Positions 48,012-57,544 of a DNA stretch of 64,000 bases are shown here, in pieces. Source of the stretch: Silvibacterium dinghuense (lineage in GTDB: Bacteria > Acidobacteriota > Terriglobia > Terriglobales > Acidobacteriaceae). A program made the translations under genes and the position numbers. The notes below the pieces were generated by a model. It was not told the origin of the DNA. It was given only the letters and a program-made list of their open reading frames with translations, and searched no databases. The DNA is taken from the NCBI RefSeq assembly GCF_004123295.1, contig NZ_SDMK01000001.1, positions 124,001 to 188,000 of the forward strand. Reading direction: 5' to 3'. Position 1 is the stretch's first letter; each line of letters starts with the position of its first letter.

Positions 48012-51000
48012 TTAGAACGCGTACTTCAGCGAAAGCTGGATACGGCGTTCGGTGGAGGTCGTGCCGGTAATCTGGCCAAAGTTCGAGTCGGTAACCGTAG
48101 CATGCGGTGCGCTGTAGCTGGCTACGTTCAGCAGGTTGAAGAAATCGGCACGGAAGGCCAGCGCATGTTCTTTCCAGATCGGGAAGGACTTGGAGAGAGC
48201 TGCGTCAACCTGCTCGTAGCCATCGCCACGCAGGGTCATGGGGCGAACGTCGCCGAAGGTGGTCGTGGGCTGCGGCCCGAAGACGCAGGTGCCATTGTTG
48301 GTATCGACCGAGCACGCCGCTTCGGAGCCACCGGGCTGTACCGCGGTTCCGAACCATGCATTCAGTGAGCGGCCGGTTACGTGAAGGGGACGATACTGGT
48401 TGGGACGGGCGGTCGCCGAATACACCTTGCTGGAGTAGTTAGAGGTCGTGCCCGCGGTCAGGGGGAAGGCAGTGTAGGTAACGTCGGTCAAAGCCAGCTT
48501 CCAGCCGCCGACAGCCTCGTCGAAAGCACGGTTCATGTTGGCGCCGAACTGACGGCCGCGGCCGAAAGGCAATGCATATTCACCCGAGACGCTTAGAGCC
48601 TGGCGGATATCGAAACCCGCGTCGCCCCACTCGGCCCGCATGTCATAGGCATTCTGCTGGTAGTAACCGCCGCTGATGTTCGACACACCGTAGTAGCCAA
48701 AGCTGTCGGTCATCGAGTGCGAAAGCGTGTAGTTGGCCGTCAGTTCCAGACCGTCGGTCAGGCGCTGGCGAAGGACCGCCTGCATGGCGTTGTAGTTGCT
48801 GGCGGCGTTGGTGGCGCTGATCTTCACCACGCCGGTGTCCACCGTCGACGGATCAGGGTTGGTGCCAGCGGCATAATTCTCACCGTTCACCGTGCCCACC
48901 AGGCTGTCATAGGGACCAAGCTGGTCGGGCGATGGACGCTGGTTGCCCCAGTACGGGTCGGTGAGGTGATGACCGAGGATGCCGACATAACCGAGCTGTA
49001 CTGAAGTATTGGCGGCAAGCTGATATTCGGTAGTAAGGGTGATTTCCTGCGTAGAAGAAGGCTTCATGTTCTTCGGCCACGCGTAAAAAGTGGTGGTCGG
49101 CGGCGTAGTGGTCGGGAAGCCATTCGAAGTTTCGTAGTAGGTTCCCGTAGAGGTTACAACGCCATCGCTGATGGTCGGATTGACACCAGTTTCCTGATAG
49201 TCGGTATGGAAGGGCGGATTCTGGGTCAGACGAAGGTTGGCGCCCATACCTTCAAAGTAGCTGGTGATGCCGTAGCCGCCGCGGATGACCCAGCGCGGGG
49301 TGATCGCATAGGCAAAGCCGAAACGGGGCTGGACCTGCGCATAGTACGGATCGTAGAGAGCGCGGCTGTTGCCGTCCACGCCTGCATACTCCACCGCACC
49401 GGTCGCCAGGTTCAGGTTGGCCATCTTGTTATTCACTTCGTAGATGGGCTGATCGAACTCCCAGCGGACGCCGAGGTTCAGCGTCAGCTTGTCGCTGAAC
49501 TTCCAGTCGTCCTGCGCAAAAATACCGTCGCGCCACTGACGCTGACCGGTAAGGCCGGTGACCGCGCCCACCGAAGCCGAGTTCACACGGTCGAGCAGGA
49601 AGTCGGCAAAAGGATAAGCGGTGCCGCCATCGGTCGAGTACTGACCGTCATAGCTGAAGCTACCCAATTCACCGTCATTGCCGGGATAGAAGCTGTTTTG
49701 CTGGTAACGGATGAACGAAGCACCGAACTTGAACAGATGCTTGCCATACTGCCAGGTCAGATCGTCGGCGTATTCAAAAACATTGTCGACGAAGACTTCC
49801 GGCGTCGGGTTGGCGCCGAAGTTGCTGGGCATGCCGGTGGCATCGTTGGTCGAGAAGGACTGAAGGCTGAAGCCCGCGGTTTCCTGCGCCTTGCTGGGAA
49901 TGCCGACGATGGAGTTGCCGTCGAGACCGAAGATACCGCTCGGGTCAGTGGTGACGCCGCTGTTGAACTGGATGCGCGAGTAGGAAGCACGCGCCAGGTT
50001 CACGATGGCAGGCGAGAGGGTGTGGGTCCAGGTGATGTTACCCAGGTGGTCGGGGTAATTCGAGGCGCTGGGAAACTCGACCGGGAGCGGATCCTTGGTC
50101 GTAGCGTTCTGCGCATATCCCTGAGAATAGCGGCCGGAAATGACGTCGTTGAGCCGGGGATGATAGTCGATCTTGACGTCACCCTGGTCGTTCGTCTGGA
50201 AGGTGCCCGAAGGACCGACAAAGTTGTTATAGATCCCCGTCGGATCGCTGGTTGGGTTGTTCGGGGCCGGATAGGCATTCTGATGAGCAGCCAGATACTG
50301 GGCGATCGAGCTGTTTACTGGAACCTGGTTGTTGGTATAAGGCGTCGGCGTACCGTTGGCCTCAAGCGTCTGCGTATCGTACAACTGAATGCCACCGGTC
50401 GAGTTGATGCTGTATAGGTTGGAGAGGTCGCCCTTCAGCATGTCCTGGGTAGCAAGGCTGTAGTCCGTCTCGCCGCCCGTGTGGTACCGCATGCCTTCAT
50501 AGTCGACGAAGAAGAACAGCTTATCCTTGATGATCGGACCGCCGAAGGTAGCACCGAAGATCGCCTGCGTAAACGGATTCTTGGCGACAGGAATCACGTT
50601 ATGGTCGTTGGCCCAGGAGTTGGCGTCCAGGTTGTCGTTCTGCAGAAAGCCGAAGACCGAACCGTGGAACTTGTTGCTGCCGCTCTTCATGACCATCAGC
50701 ACTTCGCCGCCGTTCACGTTGCCGAATTCGGCGTTCGCATTCGACGAGACGACGCGCAGCTGTTCGATGGAGTCCGGGCTGGGAGTATAGCCGACCGTGT
50801 TGTTGATGTTCTCGTTGATTTCCTGGCCGTCGAGCAGGTAGTTGTTCGACTGCTGGCGGCTGCCGTTGACGTTGGCTTCGTTCGAGTCGCCAGTCGAGCG
50901 CTCGGTCGAGTTCGATCCGCCGAAGCTGCCGTAGCCGGTGACCACCGCGCCGGGGGTGAAGGCGGTCAGCTGGGTGAAGTCGCGACCGTTGAGCGGCACA

Positions 51001-51437
51001 CTGTTGATGGTGTTCTCGGTGAAGGTTTCACCGTTGGTCGCGTTCTCGGTCTGAAGGATCGGCTGGAGCTCTTCCTTCACAGTCACGGTAGTGCTGGTCT
51101 GGCCTACGGTAAGGGGAATATCAATCTTGGCGTCCTGATCAATTTCCAGCGCAAACGGACCGTAGTGCGCAGTGCTGAACCCCTGCGCTTCCACTGTGAT
51201 GGTGTACTGACCAATTTGCAGGAAGCGAACCGAATACTCACCCGCATTGTTGGTCGTCGCTACCGTATTAACACCGGTAGCCGTATTTGTTGCCGTCACC
51301 TTCGCACTAGGGACAATGGCCCCGCTTGGGTCAGTGATGGTGCCGCGGATGGAGCCGGTGACGGTCTGTGCCATCCCCGGGATACACGCGACAGCCAGCA
51401 TCAGCGCCCACATGAGACATGTGGATATGCGTTTCAT
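48012..51437 (-). CDS. Large TonB-dependent receptor with carboxypeptidase-regulatory-like domain
   Basis: 1141 residues, the long acidobacterial receptor type. Signal peptide MKRISTCLMWALMLAVAC (cleavage near GMAQ). Then the regulatory-like fold: GSIRGTITDPSGAIVPSAKV and NNAGEYSVRFLQIGQYTITV. The plug shows NSVPLNGRDFTQLTAFTPG, NVNGSRQQSNNYLLDGQEIN and SIEQLRVVSSNANAEFG. The large barrel ends ERRIQLSLKYAF with terminal Phe. The ligand is unknown; relatives often sit with polysaccharide genes. ATG 51437 has GGAGG 10 nt ahead; the frame continues upstream only without a signal peptide. Confidence 0.9.
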   Translation of the reverse strand: MKRISTCLMWALMLAVACIPGMAQTVTGSIRGTITDPSGAIVPSAKVTATNTATGVNTVATTNNAGEYSVRFLQIGQYTITVEAQGFSTAHYGPFALEIDQDAKIDIPLTVGQTSTTVTVKEELQPILQTENATNGETFTENTINSVPLNGRDFTQLTAFTPGAVVTGYGSFGGSNSTERSTGDSNEANVNGSRQQSNNYLLDGQEINENINNTVGYTPSPDSIEQLRVVSSNANAEFGNVNGGEVLMVMKSGSNKFHGSVFGFLQNDNLDANSWANDHNVIPVAKNPFTQAIFGATFGGPIIKDKLFFFVDYEGMRYHTGGETDYSLATQDMLKGDLSNLYSINSTGGIQLYDTQTLEANGTPTPYTNNQVPVNSSIAQYLAAHQNAYPAPNNPTSDPTGIYNNFVGPSGTFQTNDQGDVKIDYHPRLNDVISGRYSQGYAQNATTKDPLPVEFPSASNYPDHLGNITWTHTLSPAIVNLARASYSRIQFNSGVTTDPSGIFGLDGNSIVGIPSKAQETAGFSLQSFSTNDATGMPSNFGANPTPEVFVDNVFEYADDLTWQYGKHLFKFGASFIRYQQNSFYPGNDGELGSFSYDGQYSTDGGTAYPFADFLLDRVNSASVGAVTGLTGQRQWRDGIFAQDDWKFSDKLTLNLGVRWEFDQPIYEVNNKMANLNLATGAVEYAGVDGNSRALYDPYYAQVQPRFGFAYAITPRWVIRGGYGITSYFEGMGANLRLTQNPPFHTDYQETGVNPTISDGVVTSTGTYYETSNGFPTTTPPTTTFYAWPKNMKPSSTQEITLTTEYQLAANTSVQLGYVGILGHHLTDPYWGNQRPSPDQLGPYDSLVGTVNGENYAAGTNPDPSTVDTGVVKISATNAASNYNAMQAVLRQRLTDGLELTANYTLSHSMTDSFGYYGVSNISGGYYQQNAYDMRAEWGDAGFDIRQALSVSGEYALPFGRGRQFGANMNRAFDEAVGGWKLALTDVTYTAFPLTAGTTSNYSSKVYSATARPNQYRPLHVTGRSLNAWFGTAVQPGGSEAACSVDTNNGTCVFGPQPTTTFGDVRPMTLRGDGYEQVDAALSKSFPIWKEHALAFRADFFNLLNVASYSAPHATVTDSNFGQITGTTSTERRIQLSLKYAF

Positions 51438-51827
51438 AGTTTTGTTGCCTCCAAAGAGAAACGGGTCTTTCTTGAAACAGGTGTTTCTTCGCCATACGGC
51501 AGTGCAAACGACAGCAAAACGGGACCAAGATTGCTGCATTGGCTACATCATTTCTGCCGGCAGTTCTTCCGCCGATCATGAATGTGGAGATAAAGGTATA
51601 GACAACTGGACACTGATGCAAGCAGGAAAAAAGGACGCAATGAGGAGGATCAGGACGGCCTTATAGGGCAACATGCGTCTCTCTGCAGGACAAACGCTCC
51701 CACGAGCCAAGCAGGGCGTATCTGTCGTCCCGCTGAAGGGCTATATATCGGGAGGGGGTATACCGAGAAAGCCCCCCAAGAAACCTTTGGTGACTTGCTG
51801 CAAGGGGAAAATTGCTAGAATAGAAGC
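51438..51827. other. Gene-free divergent intergenic region
   Basis: These 390 bases lie between the large receptor (minus) and the GT2 gene (plus). Apart from the promoter-like boxes next to the GT2 start and a G-rich/C-rich weak dyad around 51748-51780, nothing was recognised. No coding frame with domain character is present. Confidence 0.6.
51795..51821 (+). promoter_or_regulatory. Possible promoter giving a leaderless GT2 message
   Basis: TTGCTG (51795-51800) and TAGAAT (51816-51821) are 15 bp apart, slightly short. The -10 ends exactly 6 nt before the ATG at 51828, so transcription would begin at the start codon. No Shine-Dalgarno is in range. Confidence 0.45.
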
Positions 51828-52811
51828 ATGCCGAAGTACTCCATCGTCGTCCCTTTCCACAACGAAGAAGAAAACATCACCGCCATGTACGACCGGCTCA
51901 AGGCTGTCATGGAGCAGGTGGGGGACAGCTTCGAGCTGGTGCTCGTCGACGACGGCTCAAGCGACCGCAGCTACAAGCTGCTGGAGGAGATCGCCGCGGT
52001 GGACAGCCGCGTGCTGGTCGTAAAGCTGCGCCGCAATTTCGGACAGACCTCGGCCCTGGCCGCCGGCTTCGACCACGCCCAGGGTGACTACATCCTGGCC
52101 ATGGATGGCGACCTGCAGCACGACCCCAACGAAATCCCCAACTTCCTCGAGAAACTCGAAGAAGGCTATGACGTGGTCAGCGGATGGCGCAAGGAGCGTA
52201 TCGACAATTTTGTCATGCGCCGCTTCCCTTCGCGCTGCGCTAACTGGCTGATGGCCAAGCTCTCCGGCGTCGATATCCACGACTTCGGCACCACCTTCAA
52301 GGCCTATCGCCGCGAGGTGATTCACAACGTTCCGCTGTATGGCGAGATGCACCGGTTTATCCCGGCCCTGGCAGCCTGGTACGGGGCCAGCATCTGCGAA
52401 ATTCCGATCAAGAACGTGAACCGCGAGCGGGGCAAGAGCCACTATGGCATCGGCCGCACCTTCCGCGTCTTCTTCGACCTGCTGACGATCCGCTTCCTGC
52501 TCAAGTACATGACCCGGCCGTTGCACTTCTTCGGCATCTTCGGCGCACTGGGCATGCTCTTCGGCTCGATCATCGCCTTCAGCCTGTGCGTGTTGAAGCT
52601 CTTCACCCACCAGCACGTGATGGATCAGCATGGCCCGTGGTTTGTGATCGCCGGTGTCCTGATCCTGGGCGGCATCCAGATGCTGGCTATCGGCCTGCTG
52701 GGCGAACTGCAGGTTCGCCACTACCACACCAATTCGCACCGCGCGCCTTACACCATCGACCGGCTGGTGCGCCTGCGCGCTCCGGGCGAGCCGAGCATCC
52801 TCCAGGATTAA
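51828..52811 (+). CDS. GT2-family membrane glycosyltransferase (polyprenyl-phosphate sugar transferase-like)
   Basis: 327 residues. The GT-A domain has YSIVVPFHNEEENITAMY, ELVLVDDGSSDRSYKLLEE, the DxD motif in ILAMDGDLQHDPNEIP and GWRKERIDNFVMRRFPSR. NRERGKSHYGIGRTFRVFFD follows, and two C-terminal membrane helices (FGIFGALGMLFGSIIAFSL and FVIAGVLILGGIQMLAIGLL). This is the dolichol-phosphate-mannose-synthase/GtrB pattern, loading a sugar onto a lipid carrier. The sugar and final product are unknown. A strong terminator follows. Confidence 0.9.
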   Translation: MPKYSIVVPFHNEEENITAMYDRLKAVMEQVGDSFELVLVDDGSSDRSYKLLEEIAAVDSRVLVVKLRRNFGQTSALAAGFDHAQGDYILAMDGDLQHDPNEIPNFLEKLEEGYDVVSGWRKERIDNFVMRRFPSRCANWLMAKLSGVDIHDFGTTFKAYRREVIHNVPLYGEMHRFIPALAAWYGASICEIPIKNVNRERGKSHYGIGRTFRVFFDLLTIRFLLKYMTRPLHFFGIFGALGMLFGSIIAFSLCVLKLFTHQHVMDQHGPWFVIAGVLILGGIQMLAIGLLGELQVRHYHTNSHRAPYTIDRLVRLRAPGEPSILQD

Positions 52812-52826
52812 GCAGTTGAAAACCCC

Positions 52827-52850
52827 AGAGCCGTCCTTCGGGACGGCTCT
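52827..52850 (+). terminator. Intrinsic terminator after the GT2 gene
   Basis: 10-bp stem AGAGCCGTCC with its complement, stable TTCG tetraloop, then TTTCTTTTC. Confidence 0.92.
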
Positions 52851-52895
52851 TTTCTTTTCGGCATCCTTCGCAACGGCTTGCTCATCCTGTGTCTT

Positions 52896-53864
52896 ATGAA
52901 AGCCATCCAGATCACCCGCACCGGCAGTCCTGAAGTCCTCGAACTGGTCGATCTCCCCATTCCCTCCCCCCAAGCTGGAGAGGTTCTGGTCAAGATTCGC
53001 GCTTCCGGCGTCAACTTCATCGATATCTACTATCGCGAAGGCCGGTACAAAGCGCCGCTGCCCTTGATCGATGGGCAGGAGGCAGCCGGTATCGTGGAAT
53101 CTGTCGGCGAAGGTGTAACTGGGTTCCAGCCTGGTGACCCGGTAGCCTGGTGCAATGTACTTGGCACCTATGCCGAGTATGCGATCGCTCCCGCGGACCG
53201 CCTGGTGCATATCCCGGAGGGGGTCGATCTGCGTCTCGCCGCGGCCGTGATGCTGCAAGGCCTGACCGCCCACTACCTGGCATACTCGACCTTTCCACTG
53301 AAGGCAGGCGACACGGCTCTGGTGCACGCCGCAGCCGGTGGCGTGGGGCTGCTGCTTACGCAGATGGCTGCGCAGATCGGCGCAAGGGTGATTGCCACGG
53401 TTTCAACCGAAGAGAAGGCCGAACTCGCACGCCAGGCCGGCGCCGCGGAGATCATTTTCTACACGCGCGAGGACTTCGAAGCACGGACACGCGAGCTGAC
53501 AGAGGGATGCGGCGTGGATGTCGTCTACGACTCCGTGGGCCTGACGACATTTGAAAAATCACTCAACGTGCTGCGCCCGCGTGGCCTGATGGCGCTCTTC
53601 GGAGGCTCCAGTGGCGCAGTACCGCCCTTCGACCTGATCGAGCTCTCGACAAAGGGATCGCTCTACGTGACGCGGCCGACGCTGAAGCACTATGTGCAGA
53701 CCCGGGATGAGCTGGTTACGCGAGCGGCCGCGGTTTTTCAGGCTGTCAAAGCCGGAACGCTGCAGGTACGCACAGAGCATGATTATCCCCTGGCCAATGC
53801 GGCACAGGCACAGATGGACCTTGCAGGCAGAAAAACCACTGGCAAAGCGTTGCTCATTCCTTAA
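52896..53864 (+). CDS. qor: NADPH:quinone oxidoreductase (MDR family, zinc-free)
   Basis: 322 residues of the zeta-crystallin/QOR type. The N-terminal GroES-like domain has MKAIQITRTGSPEVLELVDL and ASGVNFIDIYYREGRYKAPL. The Rossmann part has VHAAAGGVGLLLTQMAAQIG with the NADPH-binding AxxGGVG, and DVVYDSVGLTTFEKSL. Zinc ligands of alcohol dehydrogenases are absent. It reduces quinones by one electron in known members. The start ATG 52896 matches the conserved beginning. Its stop shares four bases with the stop of the converging channel gene. Confidence 0.92.
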   Translation: MKAIQITRTGSPEVLELVDLPIPSPQAGEVLVKIRASGVNFIDIYYREGRYKAPLPLIDGQEAAGIVESVGEGVTGFQPGDPVAWCNVLGTYAEYAIAPADRLVHIPEGVDLRLAAAVMLQGLTAHYLAYSTFPLKAGDTALVHAAAGGVGLLLTQMAAQIGARVIATVSTEEKAELARQAGAAEIIFYTREDFEARTRELTEGCGVDVVYDSVGLTTFEKSLNVLRPRGLMALFGGSSGAVPPFDLIELSTKGSLYVTRPTLKHYVQTRDELVTRAAAVFQAVKAGTLQVRTEHDYPLANAAQAQMDLAGRKTTGKALLIP

Positions 53865-54565
53865 AAGTGCTGCAGCCGCTCCGCCGGAGCATGCTCCGGC
53901 GGACGCGCGCTTTCACGCTCCAGGGAGCGACTGACCAGATCGCGCGATCCTAGTCCGACCGCCAGCGCCAACGCCAACACAATGCCGCCGAAGAGGATGC
54001 CGAAGGCAAGATCGACAATCTGGCCTCCGATGGAAAGATGGTCGAGAGCCATGGCTGTCGTCAGGATCAGCACCAGCCACTTCGCACCCGTGGCCAGCAG
54101 GCGGGCATAGTGCAGATTGAGGTTGACAGCCGTGATCAGCACGCTCCGTGAAAGGAAGCGTGCGACGATGTTGCCGATGAAAAAGAGCAGCGCAGCGGCA
54201 AAGATGTGCGGCAGGTAGGGAAAAACATAGGCCGTGATGGCAGGCTCGGCGGACGCGGCATCGAAGGCCGAGACACCGACCAGAACACCGAGCGCAACAA
54301 AGATCCAGAAGACAACACGGGTGACGAGGGTGGTTGGAGTATTCGTCGGCGACCACTCGGCCAGAGTATCCGCGCCCTTCCGCAACCGCTCGTCAAAGCG
54401 CAGCCTGGTAAGAACGCTCCTCACCAGCCAGGAGAAGAGCCATCCCAGGGCAAGAAAGATCAGCAGCGCGACGATGAAAGCCAGTATGCCGGGAAGCAGC
54501 ATGGCAATCTTCGTCGTCACGCGGCTCATCGAGTCCCGCAGTGCCTGTTCAATCTGGTTCCACAT
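53861..54565 (-). CDS. Membrane protein with conserved TM-helix (MscS-related) segments
   Basis: 234 residues with about five hydrophobic helices: ILAFIVALLIFLALGWLFSW, FWIFVALGVLVGVSAFD, LPHIFAAALLFFIGNIVARF, WLVLILTTAMALDHLSIG and LAFGILFGGIVLALALAVGL, then GSRDLVSRSLERE. The repeated G/A-rich helix with a following LGSRDLV motif is the conserved TM-helix type seen with small mechanosensitive channels, but the MscS beta-domain is missing. ATG 54565 follows AGGAGG at 8 nt. It is the third gene of an operon after treS and a GT78-like gene, fitting a role in osmotic adjustment. Confidence 0.78.
   Translation of the reverse strand: MWNQIEQALRDSMSRVTTKIAMLLPGILAFIVALLIFLALGWLFSWLVRSVLTRLRFDERLRKGADTLAEWSPTNTPTTLVTRVVFWIFVALGVLVGVSAFDAASAEPAITAYVFPYLPHIFAAALLFFIGNIVARFLSRSVLITAVNLNLHYARLLATGAKWLVLILTTAMALDHLSIGGQIVDLAFGILFGGIVLALALAVGLGSRDLVSRSLERESARPPEHAPAERLQHF
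53879..53902. repeat. Perfect 24-nt palindrome inside the 3' end of the channel gene
   Basis: TCCGCCGGAGCA followed directly by its reverse complement, with no loop. It codes for part of the PPEHAPAERL tail of the minus-strand protein. It lies 15 bp after the converging quinone reductase stop and may stop transcription from that side, although no T-run follows. Confidence 0.75.
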
Positions 54566-54591
54566 GACGAAATCCTCCTGGTCTTCGCGAA

Positions 54592-55830
54592 TCAGCTCAC
54601 GCGATCCGGCCATCTCCAACGCGATACGAAATAGGGCTTATACACTTCAAATGCCTGCGCCAGTTCTTCCAGGCGCGCCTGTGTCTTCACCAGAGAAAGA
54701 TCGCTTACGCTTCGCACATAGGAAGCAACCCAGCCAAGATAGAGCGGCGTCAGCGCGCCCAGCAGGTGTCCACGGCTGATGCGGCGCACGTGCCAGGCGA
54801 CTGCGAAGTCATAGACGATCTTCACCCAGAGCTCATCCGGCATGGAAAACTCCGCCGGAGACAGACGAGCGAGCCGCTGCAGCTCAAAGAGTGAGAGAGG
54901 CGGCAGGGCAATCCGCCATACCTCTTCGAGGTTGCGGAAGCCGAGCACGAAGGAATCGATCAGCGGCTGCGGATCGGGAGCGGGCAGCTCAGCCGTCTCC
55001 GGCCCGGCTCCGCTCTGCGCTGTGAGGGCACGCATGGCCTGAGAGCCGCGGACACGCTGCCATTGCGCCGCCTGCAGCTCTACTTCCTGGAAGAGCGAGC
55101 CGACGAGCTGCCCGATGACCGTACTCAGCTCGAGTCCTTCACTCTGCGTGCTGTGCCGGATATGCAGAGGCGCTTCGCATATCTCTCCGCCATCCATACC
55201 CGCCACTGTTGCCGGCCATAACAACCGTGGTGCGGTGAGTGCGCGCTGCGGCTGCCCCGCAGTCATGCGGGATATCATGCGCGCGGAAACTCCGAAGTCA
55301 GAAGGCAGCGGTGCTGAAACACGACGCCCGCAAAGCGAACGCGAAAGCGGAGCAAGAAGCCCCTTGTTCAGCAGGCCTTCGTATTTCCCTTCCGGGTAGA
55401 CAGGCATGACCAGATCACAGTTGCCTTCGAGAATGGGGATAGCGAGCTGCAAGGAACCAGGATCATCGAACGCAGCAAGATCGGGGTGAAAGACAATGCA
55501 GCCGCGAGCCTCAAGGATGGAAGCCAGCCCGATCACCGCAAGCTGTGCGCTGGACAGCTCAATCCAGGGCCCAAGCGAAGGATCATGTGCCGCCGGAACA
55601 AAAGGCAGAAGCTCCAGGCCTTCAGGCAGGGGCTGCGACGGCATCTCCTGCACGCCAGCGAAGGCCAGTACCGTGCGTCCCGGCGATGGAGAGAGCCGCT
55701 GCAGCCATGACGGTATCTTTTCGAGCAGAAGCTCGAACGGCGCAACACCCGCCACGCCGATCACCAGATCTGCGCTGCCAATTTCCTCGACTCGTTTGCG
55801 CGTCTCTTCTGAGAGCTCGAATCTAGCCAT
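54592..55830 (-). CDS. GT78-like (mannosylglycerate-synthase-related) protein, probably divergent
   Basis: 412 residues, cytoplasmic. The order of segments parallels mannosylglycerate synthase (GT78) as I remember it: CIVFHPDLAAFDDPG where the enzyme has its YDAD metal motif, LVMPVYPEGKYEGLLNKGLL, SDFGVSARMISRM, and a helical end with ELWVKIVYDFAVAWH and LTPLYLGWVASYVR. The DxD is changed to HPD, so activity is doubtful or altered. It lies 13 bp after treS and 26 bp before the channel gene on the same strand. The family call is tentative. Confidence 0.55.
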   Translation of the reverse strand: MARFELSEETRKRVEEIGSADLVIGVAGVAPFELLLEKIPSWLQRLSPSPGRTVLAFAGVQEMPSQPLPEGLELLPFVPAAHDPSLGPWIELSSAQLAVIGLASILEARGCIVFHPDLAAFDDPGSLQLAIPILEGNCDLVMPVYPEGKYEGLLNKGLLAPLSRSLCGRRVSAPLPSDFGVSARMISRMTAGQPQRALTAPRLLWPATVAGMDGGEICEAPLHIRHSTQSEGLELSTVIGQLVGSLFQEVELQAAQWQRVRGSQAMRALTAQSGAGPETAELPAPDPQPLIDSFVLGFRNLEEVWRIALPPLSLFELQRLARLSPAEFSMPDELWVKIVYDFAVAWHVRRISRGHLLGALTPLYLGWVASYVRSVSDLSLVKTQARLEELAQAFEVYKPYFVSRWRWPDRVS

Positions 55831-55843
55831 CGCTCCTTAATCC

Positions 55844-57544
55844 TTACAAGTTGCCGTATGTCGCTGCCATGTTCTGCTGCAGTTCCAGCCAGAGGAATTC
55901 ATAAGGGCCGAGAGTCACCCGGTAGGGTGCACTGGTCACAGCCGGGAATTCGACATAGCCGAGCATCTCGACAGGGAGCATACCTTCAAAGCCGGAGAGA
56001 TCGAGCTCCGCAGGCTGCCAGACATGCGAGAGGTTGGCCACGCAGAGAATCTGTACTCCGTCGAGCTCACGGATATAGGCCATGATCTTGCGATTCAGGG
56101 CTCCCAGGAAGCGCAGCGTGCCGCGCCCGAAGACCGGGAACAGCTTGCGCAGAGCAATCATGTTGCGCATCCAGTTCAGCAGCGACGAGGGATCGCCTTG
56201 CTGCGCCTCGACATTGATCGCCTCATAGCCCCAAACCGGGTCCATGATGACCGGGCTGTACAGACGCGCGGGATTGGCGCGCGAAAAGCCTGCGTTGCGA
56301 TCGCCCGACCACTGCATCGGCGTGCGCACGCCGTTCCGGTCGCCGAGATAGATGTTGTCCCCCATCCCGATCTCATCGCCGTAATAAAGAATAGGCGTGC
56401 CGGGGAAGGAAAAGAGCAGGCTGTTGAGCAGCTCGATACGACGGCGATTATTGTCCATCAACGGGGCGAGCCTGCGACGGATACCAACATTGATTCTCAT
56501 TCTCGGGTCGGCGCTGTAGGCCAGATACATGTAATCGCGCTCGTCGCCGGTGACCATCTCAAGCGTGAGCTCATCATGGTTACGCAGGAACATGCCCCAC
56601 TGGCAGATCTCAGGAATCTCCGGAGTCTGCGCCATGATATCGGTAATCGGCTGACGATCCTCCTGGCTCAGAGCCATATAGATGCGCGGCATCAGAGGGA
56701 AGTGGAAAGCCATGTGGCATTCGTCGCCATCGCCAAAGTAGTCGCGCACGTTGATCGGAGGCTGATTGGCTTCGGCCAGGATCATGCGGCCTTCGTAGCG
56801 CTCATCGAGAGCGGCGCGGATTTTCTTGATGGCAGCGTGCGTCTCGGCGAGATTCTCGCAGTTGGTGCCATCTCGTTCGACGAGATAGGGAATCGCATCC
56901 AGCCGCAAACCATCCACGCCCATATCGAGCCAGAAATGCAGAACCTTGATGACCTCTTCCATCACACGCGGGTTGTCGAAGTTCAGATCCGGCTGATGCG
57001 AAAAGAATCGGTGCCAGTAATACGCCTGCGCAACAGGATCCCACGACCAGTTCGACTTCTCCGTGTCGGTGAAGATAATGCGGGCGTCCTTATAGAGCTG
57101 ATCGCTGTCCGACCAGACATAAAACTCACGTGCCGGCGAACCGGGAGGCGAAGTACGAGCAGCCTGAAACCAGGGATGCTGGTCCGAAGTGTGATTGATG
57201 ACCAGCTCGATCATGACCTGCAGCCCCCGCTCATGCGCGGCATCGAGGAAGAGCTGAAAATCATTGATCGTGCCATAGCTGGGGTGCACGTTCATGTAAT
57301 CGGAGATGTCGTAGCCATCGTCGCGCAGCGGCGAAGGAAAGAAGGGCAGAAGCCAGATGCAGGTCACGCCAAGATCTGTCAGGTAATCGAGCTTCTGCAT
57401 CAGGCCGCGAAAATCTCCGATGCCGTCGTTGTTACTGTCGGCAAAGGCCTTCACATGCAGTTCGTAGATGATTGCGTCCTTGTACCAGAGAGGATCAGAA
57501 ACACTCCCTGGCTTACGCATCTTCTTCACCGTACCTGTCGCCAT
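55844..57544 (-). CDS. treS: Trehalose synthase (maltose alpha-D-glucosyltransferase), GH13
   Basis: 566 residues interconverting maltose and trehalose. The TIM barrel shows DPLWYKDAIIYELHVKAFAD, LPFFPSPLRDDGYDISDY, ELVINHTSDQHPWF, nucleophile Asp in GVDGLRLDAIPYLVERDG, acid Glu in ILAEANQPP, and Asp in LRNHDELTLEM. A C-terminal beta domain ends the protein; the maltokinase fusion found in some relatives is absent. ATG 57544 is chosen by the conserved beginning and a distant GGGAGAG; ATG 57628 is in frame. It is the first gene of the osmoadaptation-like operon. Confidence 0.92.
   Translation of the reverse strand: MATGTVKKMRKPGSVSDPLWYKDAIIYELHVKAFADSNNDGIGDFRGLMQKLDYLTDLGVTCIWLLPFFPSPLRDDGYDISDYMNVHPSYGTINDFQLFLDAAHERGLQVMIELVINHTSDQHPWFQAARTSPPGSPAREFYVWSDSDQLYKDARIIFTDTEKSNWSWDPVAQAYYWHRFFSHQPDLNFDNPRVMEEVIKVLHFWLDMGVDGLRLDAIPYLVERDGTNCENLAETHAAIKKIRAALDERYEGRMILAEANQPPINVRDYFGDGDECHMAFHFPLMPRIYMALSQEDRQPITDIMAQTPEIPEICQWGMFLRNHDELTLEMVTGDERDYMYLAYSADPRMRINVGIRRRLAPLMDNNRRRIELLNSLLFSFPGTPILYYGDEIGMGDNIYLGDRNGVRTPMQWSGDRNAGFSRANPARLYSPVIMDPVWGYEAINVEAQQGDPSSLLNWMRNMIALRKLFPVFGRGTLRFLGALNRKIMAYIRELDGVQILCVANLSHVWQPAELDLSGFEGMLPVEMLGYVEFPAVTSAPYRVTLGPYEFLWLELQQNMAATYGNL

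Noticed and set aside
49206-50417. Plus-strand frame opposite the large TonB receptor
   Set aside because: No domain, no ribosome site; the receptor on the other strand is complete.
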